Source: JBEIDK01 sp040383485
GTDB lineage: Bacteria; Bacteroidota; Bacteroidia; UBA4408
Reading direction: 5' to 3'
Length of the DNA stretch: 24,856 nucleotides
Assembly (NCBI GenBank): GCA_040383485.1
Contig: JBEIDK010000034.1
Span: 1 to 24,856, forward strand
In this document: positions 9,001-16,869 of the stretch, piece by piece
Numbering within the stretch: the first letter of the stretch is position 1
How the letters are laid out: the number at the start of each line of letters is the position of its first letter
The notes under the pieces: generated by a model
Told to the model about the DNA's origin: nothing
Databases searched by the model: none
What the model saw: only the letters and a program-made list of their open reading frames with translations
Position numbers and translations under genes: made by a program

Positions 9001-12000
9001 TGCTGGTGTTGCAGGTGCATCAAGATGTGGTAATGGGTCAGTAACATTATCAGCAAATGGAGGACAGACATATAATTGGTATACAAGTCAAAGTGGCGGG
9101 AATGCTATAATTGGTGCAAATTCATCAAGCTACATTACACCTAACTTATCAGTAACTACCATTTATTATGTTACAATTATCGGTATTGGAAACTGCGAAA
9201 GCTTAGTTAGAACGCCGGTAACAGCAACCATTAATAATATTCCTTCTGCTCCTTCAGCAGTAGCTTCTGCCTCGATATGTGGTAATGGATCCGTTGCACT
9301 TACAGCGTCTCCAATTAATATAGGTGAAACATATCAGTGGTTTTCTTCTGCAAATGGCAATACGGCTATCAATGGCGCTATCAATGCTATTTATACTACT
9401 CCAAATATAAATAATACTACCATCTATTATGTTGCTACAATAAGTGCAGCTGGATGCGAAAGTAACATTAGAACAAGCGGCACAGCAACAGTTAATGCAC
9501 TGCCTTTATCACCTGTAACTACTAATGATACTATATGTGGCAGTGGCATTTTAAGTTTATTTGCGACAAGTTCAACTAGCAATGTATCATATCAATGGTA
9601 TTCAAGTGCTTCAGGCAATACTCAAATAATAGGGGCTACAACATCTTCTTATACAACACCTTTTTTAAGTACAACAACTTCCTATTACGTTTCTGCTATT
9701 TCAGCACTTGGGTGCGAAAGTGGTTCCCGTGAAATTGCAACTGCTATTATAAATAATCTCCCTGCCGCTCCAGTAACAACAGGAGCGTCTGTTTGCGGTC
9801 AAGGTGTTATGACTCTAAATGCTTCTGGAGCAGCAAACAATTCAAGTTACGTTTGGTATAATGCCGCTACAGGTAGTAATGCTATTAGCAATGCTAATAA
9901 CGCAACCTACACTACACCAATTTTAAGTTCAACCACAAGTTATTATGTTAGTATATTAAGTGCAGATAATTGTGAAAGCATTACTAGAACACAAGTAATT
10001 GCAACTGTAAATCCTTTACCATCATCACCAACAGTAACAAGTGTTTCGAGATGCGGAAGCGGAACAGTTTCAATACAAGCTGCGGGAAGCAATTTGTATG
10101 CATGGTATAGCTCCGCTACAGGAAATTCAATAATCTCAGGAGTTTCAGGAAGTAGTTACATAACGCCTTTTTTAACTCAAAATACAAGTTATTTTGTTTC
10201 TGCAATTAGTGCACTTGGTTGCGAAAGCGCCAATCGTACAGTTGGAAATGTTATTATTAATTCATTACCAAATATTCCAACAATTATTGCAAATGGCTCA
10301 CTTACTTTTTGTAATGGCGATAGTATTTCATTAACTGCTAATACGAATGTAAGTATTCAGTCTTGGAGTACAGGCTCTACGAACGCACAAATTAGTGTGC
10401 TCCAATCTGGGAATTATACAGTTACTGTAGTGGATGCAAATTTTTGTACGAATACATCCTTGCCAACTTCTGTTATAGTTAACCCTACACCAATAACTCC
10501 AGTGGTTTCTGCTATTGGTAACACAACCGTATGTGATGGACAAACAGTAACTTTAACTACTCCTGTTTCAAATGCTTATTTATGGAGTAATGGAGTAACA
10601 ACACAAACCAATTCAATAATAAATTCAGGTAGTTATTCTGTTCAAATTACCAATCAGTTTGGGTGTCAAAGTGCAGTTTCACAGCCAATTTCAATAACTA
10701 TAAATCCATTGCCTGTTACACCAACAATAGCAGCAAGTAGCACTATAATTTGTGCATCTAATCCTATTACTTTAAATGCCCCGGCTGGATTCACAGCCTA
10801 TCAGTGGAGTAATTCACAAACAACTCAAACCATTTCTACTCTTATTCCAGGCAACTATACTGTAACGGTTACAGATGCAAATGGATGTACTAGTAACCCA
10901 TCAACAGTTTTGAATATTACAAATATTCCTTCTCCAACAGCACCTGTCATTACAGCAAATAGCAACACAATATGCAGTGGCGATAGTATTGTTTTAAATG
11001 CTTCAAGTGGATTTGCAAGTTATTTATGGAATACAGGTGAAGTAACTTCTAGCATTAATATTTCAACTTCAGGAAATTATATAGTGACAGGATTTTTCTG
11101 TAGTGGATCAAATAGTTTGCAATCAGTAGCATTTAATTTAGTAGTTCATATCGTTAACCAAGCAACAATAACTGGCAGTGCTGATGTTTGCCCAAATTCA
11201 ACAGATACCTTAGTTGCAAGTAGTGGAGCTAGTTATCTATGGAATAATGGTCAAATGTCTCAATCAATTATTGGTAGCATAGGCAATAATTCTGTAATTG
11301 TAACTGATATAAATGGTTGCGAAAGTACGGCAAGCATAATTGTAAACCAATATAATGTAACTATTCCTACTATATCTGGTAATGTACCAAATAATTTATG
11401 CCCTGGAACAAATATATTAGTTAACTCTTCTCCGGCTATCAGTTATTTATGGAGCGATAGTTTAACTAGTCAGACTAGGATTATTACAAATACTGGTTGT
11501 TATACAGTAACCGCAACTGATATTAATGGCTGCACTGCATCATCATCTCCTTTTTGTGTAAATTATTTACCTGGTGTGCCAACCCCAAATATTGTTAGTA
11601 CCGATTCAGCATTGTGTTTAGGAGAAACTTCAATAGTTAGTTGTAATACATGTCCAGTAGGCGGTATAAATTATTTATGGAGCAATAGCATAAATTCAGC
11701 AACCCAAACAATTAGCAATGCTATCTGCTTGAATTTAACCATAAGCGATATTAATGGGTGTGCAGCAACAAGCAATTCATATTGTATTACATCATCTCAA
11801 ACACCTGCAAATCCTGTTATAAGTTATGATAATAATAGCGGAACATTAACAGCAAATGTTGTTGCAGATAATTATATGTGGTTTGCCGATGGACTTTTAA
11901 CTCAATTTTCAACTCAAAGTATACAACCAATTAATAATGCTATTTATTCTGTGTTATTATCTAATAACAATGGTTGTATTTCGGACACCTCAGCTGGATT

Positions 12001-12286
12001 TAACTACTTGTTTACTGGACTTACAAATCAAGATATTCTTGAAGGTTTTAACATTTATCCAAATCCTGTTAGGGACATAGTAACTTTAGATATTAAAAAT
12101 AGCAATAATGTATTTATTCAAATATTTGATGTTTCGGGAAAAGATGTTTACTTAAATCAAATCTCTAATCAGGGTCATTTCATTCACGAAAATCTTGATT
12201 TGTCAAGTTTATCTGATGGTGTTTATTTCCTAAAAATAAATTACAATAATAAAGTTAAGTCTTTAAAGTTTGTAAAGACAAATTAG
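6008..12286 (+). CDS. Giant modular surface protein: ELWK-type repeats, Ig-like arrays and T9SS sorting domain
   Basis: About 2,092 residues from the ATG at 6008 (an in-frame ATG at 5990 is also possible). Order of parts: signal peptide ending in SSVQAQ; eight repeats of about 47 residues around ELWKSDGTxxGTxxVKDI plus a partial ninth (to about 7370), probably a beta-propeller-like array (inference); two divergent domains (to about 7960); nine Ig-like repeats of about 80 residues, each with a CGxG near the start and CES near the end around a YxWY core and a TTxYYV strand (7966-10266); eight PKD/Ig-like repeats of about 70 residues with YLWSNG and GNYTVTVTDANGC cores (to about 12000); then a Por-type T9SS tail (FNIYPNPVRDIVTL, DVSGKDVY, SDGVYFLKI). 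It is probably a long secreted or surface-anchored adhesin-like protein; no enzyme motif is seen. Confidence 0.9.
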   Translation: MIKKIHYSFLILFSAICFFSSVQAQSPILVRDIRTGSNSSGPYGLLNIGNTLFFGANNGFNGTELYKTDGTTNGTIIVKDINTSSGTGSSCQFFVNLNGTLVFVADNGTNGFEIWKSDGTNLGTAIVADINSGSNDANPTGLTVVGNFVYFTATNGVDGIELWRTDGTSLGTTMVKDLWAGSGNGSPAYLTNVNGTLFFQANDGFNGVELWKSDGTAAGTVMVKDIYLGFNSSNPNSFSNINGTLYFSAETANQGGEIWKSDGTSSGTVLVKDINQGSSSSNPSGFTLSGSNIFFNAFTPSTGYELWKTDGSNAGTILVKDINIGNGSSNLTSPIVVNGQLYFNANDGAFGSELWTSNGTSNGTFMLSDINPGSSSSNPTAMAQYNNVLYFRATTATTGAEMYRSDGTASGTILISDMALGAISSDAGGFVPMNGTLYFPANDGVVGRELFKYTPPPCVPPNPNISVSDATACAGQGNTVSLTLQNSEANTFYQPFFGQTPVGASISGIAGQNVSLTMLCNALNYGNNNIVIKVTKNGCPATQLNDTSIVTITGTQDQNVSVSGGFVCNGNGAEVELGNTQAGVVYQAKINGVLVGSPILSQGGDTTLFIPSLNLSLGLNEVYVNASGTQNCPDLELLDSATVFVSTIPNNATATGAVICGNGSANLIASGAQNNQTYAWYTSSTGGSPIIGQTSSNFVTPNLTTTTNYYVAIVRQNGCESANRTLVTATVSIPPQSTPTITAATDLHICGSGTTSIFIQGASIGDSYRWYNTLNGVVPIAGVTSNSFTTPLLTATTSYYPCIANSLGCEGQRATITVVVESLPNAPSAVGSSLCGNGQATLVASNTSINGSYQWYAGATGANAFLNDTNSIFITPNINVTTTYFVSSISALGCESATRIPAIATVNSLPNDASGNSGARCGPGTVSISASGATFGSSYQWYTSANGNTSISGANSSNYTTPSISATTNYYVTIINTNNCESANRTLVVATINSIPADAGVAGASRCGNGSVTLSANGGQTYNWYTSQSGGNAIIGANSSSYITPNLSVTTIYYVTIIGIGNCESLVRTPVTATINNIPSAPSAVASASICGNGSVALTASPINIGETYQWFSSANGNTAINGAINAIYTTPNINNTTIYYVATISAAGCESNIRTSGTATVNALPLSPVTTNDTICGSGILSLFATSSTSNVSYQWYSSASGNTQIIGATTSSYTTPFLSTTTSYYVSAISALGCESGSREIATAIINNLPAAPVTTGASVCGQGVMTLNASGAANNSSYVWYNAATGSNAISNANNATYTTPILSSTTSYYVSILSADNCESITRTQVIATVNPLPSSPTVTSVSRCGSGTVSIQAAGSNLYAWYSSATGNSIISGVSGSSYITPFLTQNTSYFVSAISALGCESANRTVGNVIINSLPNIPTIIANGSLTFCNGDSISLTANTNVSIQSWSTGSTNAQISVLQSGNYTVTVVDANFCTNTSLPTSVIVNPTPITPVVSAIGNTTVCDGQTVTLTTPVSNAYLWSNGVTTQTNSIINSGSYSVQITNQFGCQSAVSQPISITINPLPVTPTIAASSTIICASNPITLNAPAGFTAYQWSNSQTTQTISTLIPGNYTVTVTDANGCTSNPSTVLNITNIPSPTAPVITANSNTICSGDSIVLNASSGFASYLWNTGEVTSSINISTSGNYIVTGFFCSGSNSLQSVAFNLVVHIVNQATITGSADVCPNSTDTLVASSGASYLWNNGQMSQSIIGSIGNNSVIVTDINGCESTASIIVNQYNVTIPTISGNVPNNLCPGTNILVNSSPAISYLWSDSLTSQTRIITNTGCYTVTATDINGCTASSSPFCVNYLPGVPTPNIVSTDSALCLGETSIVSCNTCPVGGINYLWSNSINSATQTISNAICLNLTISDINGCAATSNSYCITSSQTPANPVISYDNNSGTLTANVVADNYMWFADGLLTQFSTQSIQPINNAIYSVLLSNNNGCISDTSAGFNYLFTGLTNQDILEGFNIYPNPVRDIVTLDIKNSNNVFIQIFDVSGKDVYLNQISNQGHFIHENLDLSSLSDGVYFLKINYNNKVKSLKFVKTN

Positions 12287-12297
12287 CGTCAAAAATA

Positions 12298-12340
12298 AAC
12301 TCCAATTGAGTTAATTAAATATGCGTTTTATCATATTTAA
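12298..12340. terminator. Two adjacent stem-loops after the giant gene
   Basis: AACTC-CAATT-GAGTT (12298-12312) is followed directly by a perfect 9-bp AT-rich inverted repeat, TTAAATATG (12315-12323) and CATATTTAA (12332-12340), with an 8-base loop. There is no clear T-run, so termination is only one possibility; a leader structure for the next gene is another. Confidence 0.3.
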
Positions 12341-12390
12341 ATATTGGGTTTAATTTATTTGTAATAAAGGTTTATTTTTCGAGAAAATAA

Positions 12391-13749
12391 ATGATGAGAT
12401 TTTTCGGTACCCTAATTATAGTAAGTTTTGTTACTACTTTTTTATTTGCGCAATCTGATACATTAAATAAAATACCTTTTGATGGTATAGATATTTCATG
12501 GATTAATGGTCAGAATAGACAAAAGAATTTCCCATTAATATTCCAAGATAAAACGACAAAAGAAACGATTATTACTGGAGGCGCATTTTTAGATACTTAC
12601 TTCAATTATAATTTCGCTAATCCTATTGACAATACTCAAACAATATCTACCTCTATGGGAAGGAGTAATGAGTTTGTTGTTAGCTCAGCAAGTATAGGTA
12701 TAGAGACAAATTATAAGAATATTATTGGAAAAATTTACTTGCAATATGGGTCTTCATTGAATATAATTAACGACTTAGACCCTTCAGTTTATAGAGGGCA
12801 AAATACAAGTACAAATAATTTAAAATATATTCGAGAAGGTACTGCAGGTTACCATTTTAAAAAGTGGTATGGCATTAATGTTGAAATGGGAATAATGCTT
12901 AGTTTTATTGGTTTGGAGAGTTACATTACCCAAGAAAACTGGTGCTACCAACGTAGTCTTTGTAGTGACTTTACCCCATTTTACTTTCAAGGTGCTAGGA
13001 TACAAGTATTTCCAACAAAAAAATATAGGGCAGAACTTTGGTTGGTTAATGGTTGGCAAACCTATAATAGCTATAGCAAAAGTCCTGGTATAGGTATTTC
13101 AAATATGTACAGACCAAATACAAATACTCAAATTGCCGCTAATTTTTATTACGGAAAAGATACCTTTAGTCCAGACACATTAGGCAATCAAAGCAACAGG
13201 ATTAGATTTCATCATGACAACAGTTTAGTTGTAAGGTATTTTAATAATCCTAATGCACATGGAATTTCTCAGATGGCATTTAGCATTAACAATCATTTTG
13301 GGTTTCAGGAAGGAGAAGAGGCAAATGACACAATTACAGCCAACCAAGACTTTATGTATGGCACAGCAATAGCCAATAGAATATGGTTTAACAATAATAA
13401 ATTTGCATTTACCTTACGTGGTGATTATGTAGCAAATGGAGGCGAGTATTTAAGTCTTATCCCTTCTCCAGTAATACCCAATGACTATACGGACGTTTTT
13501 ATTAAGGATCCTTACAAGCCGATACGAATATTACAAGCCACAGCAACTTTTGATATTATGCCAAACGACCATATTACCTTTCGTTTTGAGTATGGATATA
13601 GAAAAGCTAACATGCCCTACTTTGCAGGGCATGGTGGCACAACTTCTCCTTCTGGTTGGGTAAATGGTCCCAATACAAAATTGCCTTGGCGTCCTGATTT
13701 AAAGGATTATGATCATAGAGTTACACTAGCAATTAATTTTAGAATTTAA
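12391..13749 (+). CDS. BBP2-like outer-membrane beta-barrel porin
   Basis: A 452-residue protein with an N-terminal signal peptide ending in FLFAQ. The rest is rich in alternating, aromatic-ended beta strands and ends in LAINFRI, typical of outer-membrane barrels. Segments such as GAFLDTYFNYNF, SASIGIETNYKNIIGKIYLQ, KWYGINVEMGI and ENWCYQRSLCSDFTPFYFQG resemble the putative beta-barrel porin-2 (BBP2, OmpL-like) family. Two Cys in CYQRSLC may form a loop disulfide. The substrate is unknown. Two ATG codons stand in tandem at 12391 and 12394. The gene stands alone between the giant surface gene and gldF on the same strand. Confidence 0.8.
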   Translation: MMRFFGTLIIVSFVTTFLFAQSDTLNKIPFDGIDISWINGQNRQKNFPLIFQDKTTKETIITGGAFLDTYFNYNFANPIDNTQTISTSMGRSNEFVVSSASIGIETNYKNIIGKIYLQYGSSLNIINDLDPSVYRGQNTSTNNLKYIREGTAGYHFKKWYGINVEMGIMLSFIGLESYITQENWCYQRSLCSDFTPFYFQGARIQVFPTKKYRAELWLVNGWQTYNSYSKSPGIGISNMYRPNTNTQIAANFYYGKDTFSPDTLGNQSNRIRFHHDNSLVVRYFNNPNAHGISQMAFSINNHFGFQEGEEANDTITANQDFMYGTAIANRIWFNNNKFAFTLRGDYVANGGEYLSLIPSPVIPNDYTDVFIKDPYKPIRILQATATFDIMPNDHITFRFEYGYRKANMPYFAGHGGTTSPSGWVNGPNTKLPWRPDLKDYDHRVTLAINFRI

Positions 13750-13827
13750 ATTTCAAATAGACCTTTAACATTATTGTTTCAGTACATTTTTACTATGTTT
13801 GTTCCTCATAATAACACTCGATTGAAC

Positions 13828-14559
13828 ATGTTAGCATTGCTAAGAAAAGAAATTAGTGCATTTTTGGGTTCCTTAACTGGCTATATAGTTATTATTATTT
13901 TTCTGGCATTTATGGGTTTATTTATGTGGGTTTTGCCTGGCGAAAGTAATGTTATTGATGCTGGATACGCCAATATTGATGGGCTATTTAGCATAACTCC
14001 TTATTTATATATATTCCTAATTCCAGCAATTACAATGCGTAGTTTTGCTGAAGAAAAAAGAAGTGGAACTATGGAGTTGCTATTAACAAGTCCGATTACT
14101 GAAATGCAAATTATTTTGGCAAAATATTTTGCAGGTACTATTTTGGTTATTTATTCGTTGGTGCCAACATTGATTTACTATGTTACAGTTCACAAATTTG
14201 GGAGTCCTTCGGGCAACATAGACACTGGCGGAATGTGGGGAAGTTATATTGGGTTAGTGATGTTAGGGGCTGCATTTGTAGCCATAGGTACTTTTACTTC
14301 ATCAATAACCGACAATCAAGTTATATCATTCGTAATTGCTGTACTGCTATGCTATATATGTTTTTTAGGCTTCGATAGCTTAGCAGAAATAAAAGCGCTA
14401 AAAGGATTTGATTTTCTGTTTTTGAATTTAAGTATGAATACACATTATGTTTCAATGAGTAGGGGCGTTATTGATACTCGAGATGTTATTTATTTTATTG
14501 GCTTAATTTCTATATTTATTTTATCAACCAAAACGGTTATTGAAAGCCGTAAATGGTAA
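13828..14559 (+). CDS. gldF: Gliding-type ABC transporter permease GldF
   Basis: About 243 residues from the ATG at 13828 (MLALLRKEISAFLGSLTGYIV); an earlier in-frame ATG at 13774 would add an unconvincing 18-residue extension. It has six hydrophobic segments and the ABC-2 family core MRSFAEEKRSGTMELLLTSPIT. The length and the N-terminal RKEISAFLGSLTGYIVI match the GldF permease, which in gliding Bacteroidota works with GldG (substrate-binding-like) and the ATPase GldA. gldG usually follows directly; here ribonuclease Z follows, so the partner must lie elsewhere or be missing. Other ABC-2 permeases remain possible. Confidence 0.8.
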   Translation: MLALLRKEISAFLGSLTGYIVIIIFLAFMGLFMWVLPGESNVIDAGYANIDGLFSITPYLYIFLIPAITMRSFAEEKRSGTMELLLTSPITEMQIILAKYFAGTILVIYSLVPTLIYYVTVHKFGSPSGNIDTGGMWGSYIGLVMLGAAFVAIGTFTSSITDNQVISFVIAVLLCYICFLGFDSLAEIKALKGFDFLFLNLSMNTHYVSMSRGVIDTRDVIYFIGLISIFILSTKTVIESRKW

Positions 14560-14621
14560 ATTTATTTTTCAGGAATTTATTTTAAATTGATATGTCTAAT
14601 GTAAAAAGAGTAGTATTTTAA

Positions 14622-15530
14622 ATGTTTGAACTAACCATTTTAGGCAGTAGTAGTGCTACTCCAACTTCTGCAAGAAATCCGACATCCCAGTTTTTAAATT
14701 TTAACGAACGTTATTTTTTAATTGATTGCGGAGAAGGAACACAATCGCGCATTCGACAAAATGGTTTGAGAATGAATAAAATAAACCACATACTTATTAG
14801 TCATTTGCATGGAGACCATTATTTTGGCCTGATAGGGTTGTTGTCGAGTTTGCATTTGCTTGATATAAAACATGAAATAAATTTATACTGCACTCCTCAA
14901 TTAAAAGAAATATTAGACCTACAATTCAAGCATTCTGATACTTGGCTAAAATATCCACTAAAATATCACTTCCATAATCCAAAAGAGTCAAAAATAATTT
15001 TTGAAGATGAAAAACTCACTGTTGAAACAATTCCTTTAAAACATAGAATTCCTTGTTGTGGATTTTTGTTTAGGGAAAAACCAAAGCAAAGAACAATTAG
15101 AAAGGAGTTGATTGAAGTTTATAATTTAACACCTCCACAAATTGTTGCAATAAAAAATGGTGAAAATTTTATTGACGAAACAGGAAGAGTAATAGAAAAT
15201 GAGAAGTTAACTAATCATCCACTGCCTCAAAGAACTTACGCCTTTTGCAGCGATACTATTTACGAGCCAACTATTATTGAACAAATTAATGGTGTTGATT
15301 TGTTATATCATGAATCTACTTTTCTTGAAGATAAAAAAGAAAGAGCTTCAGAAACTTACCACTCAACAGCGAAACAAGCCGCAACAATCGCTCAGATGGC
15401 TCAAGTAAAGAAATTATTATTAGGCCATTTTTCTGCCCGTTATAAGGACTTAGAAGACTTTAAAAATGAAGCAAAAACTATTTTTGCAAATTGTGAATTA
15501 GCAATTGAAGGAAAGTCGTTTCGCATTTAG
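14622..15530 (+). CDS. rnz: Ribonuclease Z
   Basis: A 302-residue metallo-beta-lactamase-fold endonuclease that cuts the 3' trailer from tRNA precursors. The N-terminus MFELTILGSSSATPTSARNPTSQ is typical of the family. The zinc-binding motif HLHGDH gives His 61, His 63, Asp 65 and His 66; further ligands are expected in KHRIPCCGF, AFCSDT and LLLGHFSARY. Length is normal for the bacterial short form. It acts in the cytoplasm as a dimer (family knowledge). It lies 62 bases downstream of gldF on the same strand. Confidence 0.95.
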   Translation: MFELTILGSSSATPTSARNPTSQFLNFNERYFLIDCGEGTQSRIRQNGLRMNKINHILISHLHGDHYFGLIGLLSSLHLLDIKHEINLYCTPQLKEILDLQFKHSDTWLKYPLKYHFHNPKESKIIFEDEKLTVETIPLKHRIPCCGFLFREKPKQRTIRKELIEVYNLTPPQIVAIKNGENFIDETGRVIENEKLTNHPLPQRTYAFCSDTIYEPTIIEQINGVDLLYHESTFLEDKKERASETYHSTAKQAATIAQMAQVKKLLLGHFSARYKDLEDFKNEAKTIFANCELAIEGKSFRI

Positions 15531-15567
15531 TTTTTCTTGCCATTTAACACCAATTAATATTAGCCTC

Positions 15568-15597
15568 TTTAACCTAAACTATTATATATTACTTTTG
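15568..15597 (+). promoter_or_regulatory. Promoter-like motif before the VWA gene
   Basis: TACTTTTG (15590-15597) matches TAnnTTTG and is preceded at about 18-19 bases by TTTA (15568-15571), close to the TTTG -33 element. The ATG at 15621 follows after 23 bases. Confidence 0.45.
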
Positions 15598-15620
15598 TTA
15601 ATCACAGAAATGTATCACAA

Positions 15621-16715
15621 ATGTTAGGATTTAGATTTAGTAATTTCAAGGGAGAAAAGGGGAAACCACCTTTCGATACCATGTTCGACATTTTTAAAGA
15701 GTTGTTGGTGCATACCTCTGGCGATGTGCAAGAGGCCCTCAGCTGGCTTACAGAGTTAGATAAGCAATATAATATTACTTCGGAAGGTTATGGCATTGGT
15801 GATTTTATAAATGATTTGAAAGAAAAGGGTTATCTGAAGAAAGACAATGAAGAAGGTAGTTTTTCCATTACCTCAAAAACGGAACAAAGCATTCGCCAAT
15901 CTTCATTAGAACAAATATTTGGGAAATTAAAAAAGTCAAGAAAAGGAAACCATAAAACAAACTACAATGGTATTGGTGATGATTATGGAGCAGACCGAAA
16001 ACCTTATGAGTTTGGCGACATGCCAGAAAATATTGCTATTACAGAGAGCTTGCGCAATGCCCAAATAAATAATGGTGTAGAAAATTTTATGCTTACCGAG
16101 AATGATTTAGAAGTGTTAGAAACCGAACACAATAGTAGTGTTGCAACTGTGTTAATGATTGACATTTCTCATTCAATGATTTTGTATGGCGAGGATAGAA
16201 TAACGCCTGCAAAAAAAGTAGCAATGGCTTTATCAGAGCTAATTACTACAAAGTATCCGAAAGATAGTTTAGAAATAATTGTGTTTGGTAATGATGCTTG
16301 GCAAGTACAACTGAAGGATTTACCTTATTTACAAGTTGGTCCATATCACACCAATACCGTTGCAGGACTTGAGTTAGCAATGGAAATGTTGCGTAGGAAA
16401 AAGAACAGCAACAAACAAATTTTTATGATTACCGATGGCAAGCCAACTTGCTTAAAAGAAGGTGACCAATACTATCAGAATAGCTTTGGGTTAGATAGAA
16501 AAATCATCAACAAAACTTTGAACTACGCTGCACAATGCAAGCGATTAAAAATACCTATAACTACCTTTATGATTGCTAGAGACCCTTATTTACAAGAATT
16601 TGTTGCAGAGTTTACTAAAACAAATGGAGGCAAAGCCTTTTACAGCAGCCTTAAAGGACTCGGCGAATATGTATTTGAAGATTACACCAGAAACAGAAAA
16701 AAAACAGTTAGATAG
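15621..16715 (+). CDS. VWA-domain protein, partner of the adjacent AAA+ ATPase
   Basis: A 364-residue soluble protein with no signal peptide. The N-terminal half (about 1-150) is a charged helical region of unknown function. A von Willebrand factor A domain occupies about 174-350 with a complete MIDAS metal site: D181-I-S183-H-S185 (MIDISHSM), a Thr near 244-246 (HTNT) and D272 in ITDGKP. VWA proteins of this type act with a neighbouring MoxR/magnesium-chelatase-like AAA+ ATPase in metal insertion or remodelling of protein complexes (family knowledge); the target here is unknown. The ATPase gene follows after 154 bases on the same strand. Confidence 0.88.
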   Translation: MLGFRFSNFKGEKGKPPFDTMFDIFKELLVHTSGDVQEALSWLTELDKQYNITSEGYGIGDFINDLKEKGYLKKDNEEGSFSITSKTEQSIRQSSLEQIFGKLKKSRKGNHKTNYNGIGDDYGADRKPYEFGDMPENIAITESLRNAQINNGVENFMLTENDLEVLETEHNSSVATVLMIDISHSMILYGEDRITPAKKVAMALSELITTKYPKDSLEIIVFGNDAWQVQLKDLPYLQVGPYHTNTVAGLELAMEMLRRKKNSNKQIFMITDGKPTCLKEGDQYYQNSFGLDRKIINKTLNYAAQCKRLKIPITTFMIARDPYLQEFVAEFTKTNGGKAFYSSLKGLGEYVFEDYTRNRKKTVR

Positions 16716-16791
16716 TGCTTAGAGTTTAGTAGGTAGTATTTAGAATATAGATTTTAGAAACATAATTATAAATTATAAATAAAAATCCTTC

Positions 16792-16845
16792 GTGAGTAAT
16801 GCTCACCTATCTATTTGAGATGGGTTCTGCGGAATTGTAGCAGAA
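16792..16845. other. Three back-to-back stem-loops between the VWA and AAA+ genes
   Basis: Three inverted repeats tile the gap without spacers: GTGAG / CTCAC (16792-16806, loop TAATG), ACCTATCT / AGATGGGT (16805-16825, loop ATTTG, one G-U type mismatch), and TTCTGC / GCAGAA (16825-16845, nine-base loop). The middle of the region is more GC-rich than its flanks. It may be a structured intergenic RNA or mRNA leader, or an intergenic repeat element. No T-run follows, so it is not a simple terminator. Confidence 0.55.
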
Positions 16846-16869
16846 TAAAGGAATAAAATACACAGCTTT

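Noticed and set aside
6916..10543. Minus-strand and alternate frames within the giant surface gene
   Set aside because: They are antisense or out-of-frame copies of its repeats, with no signal or motif of their own.
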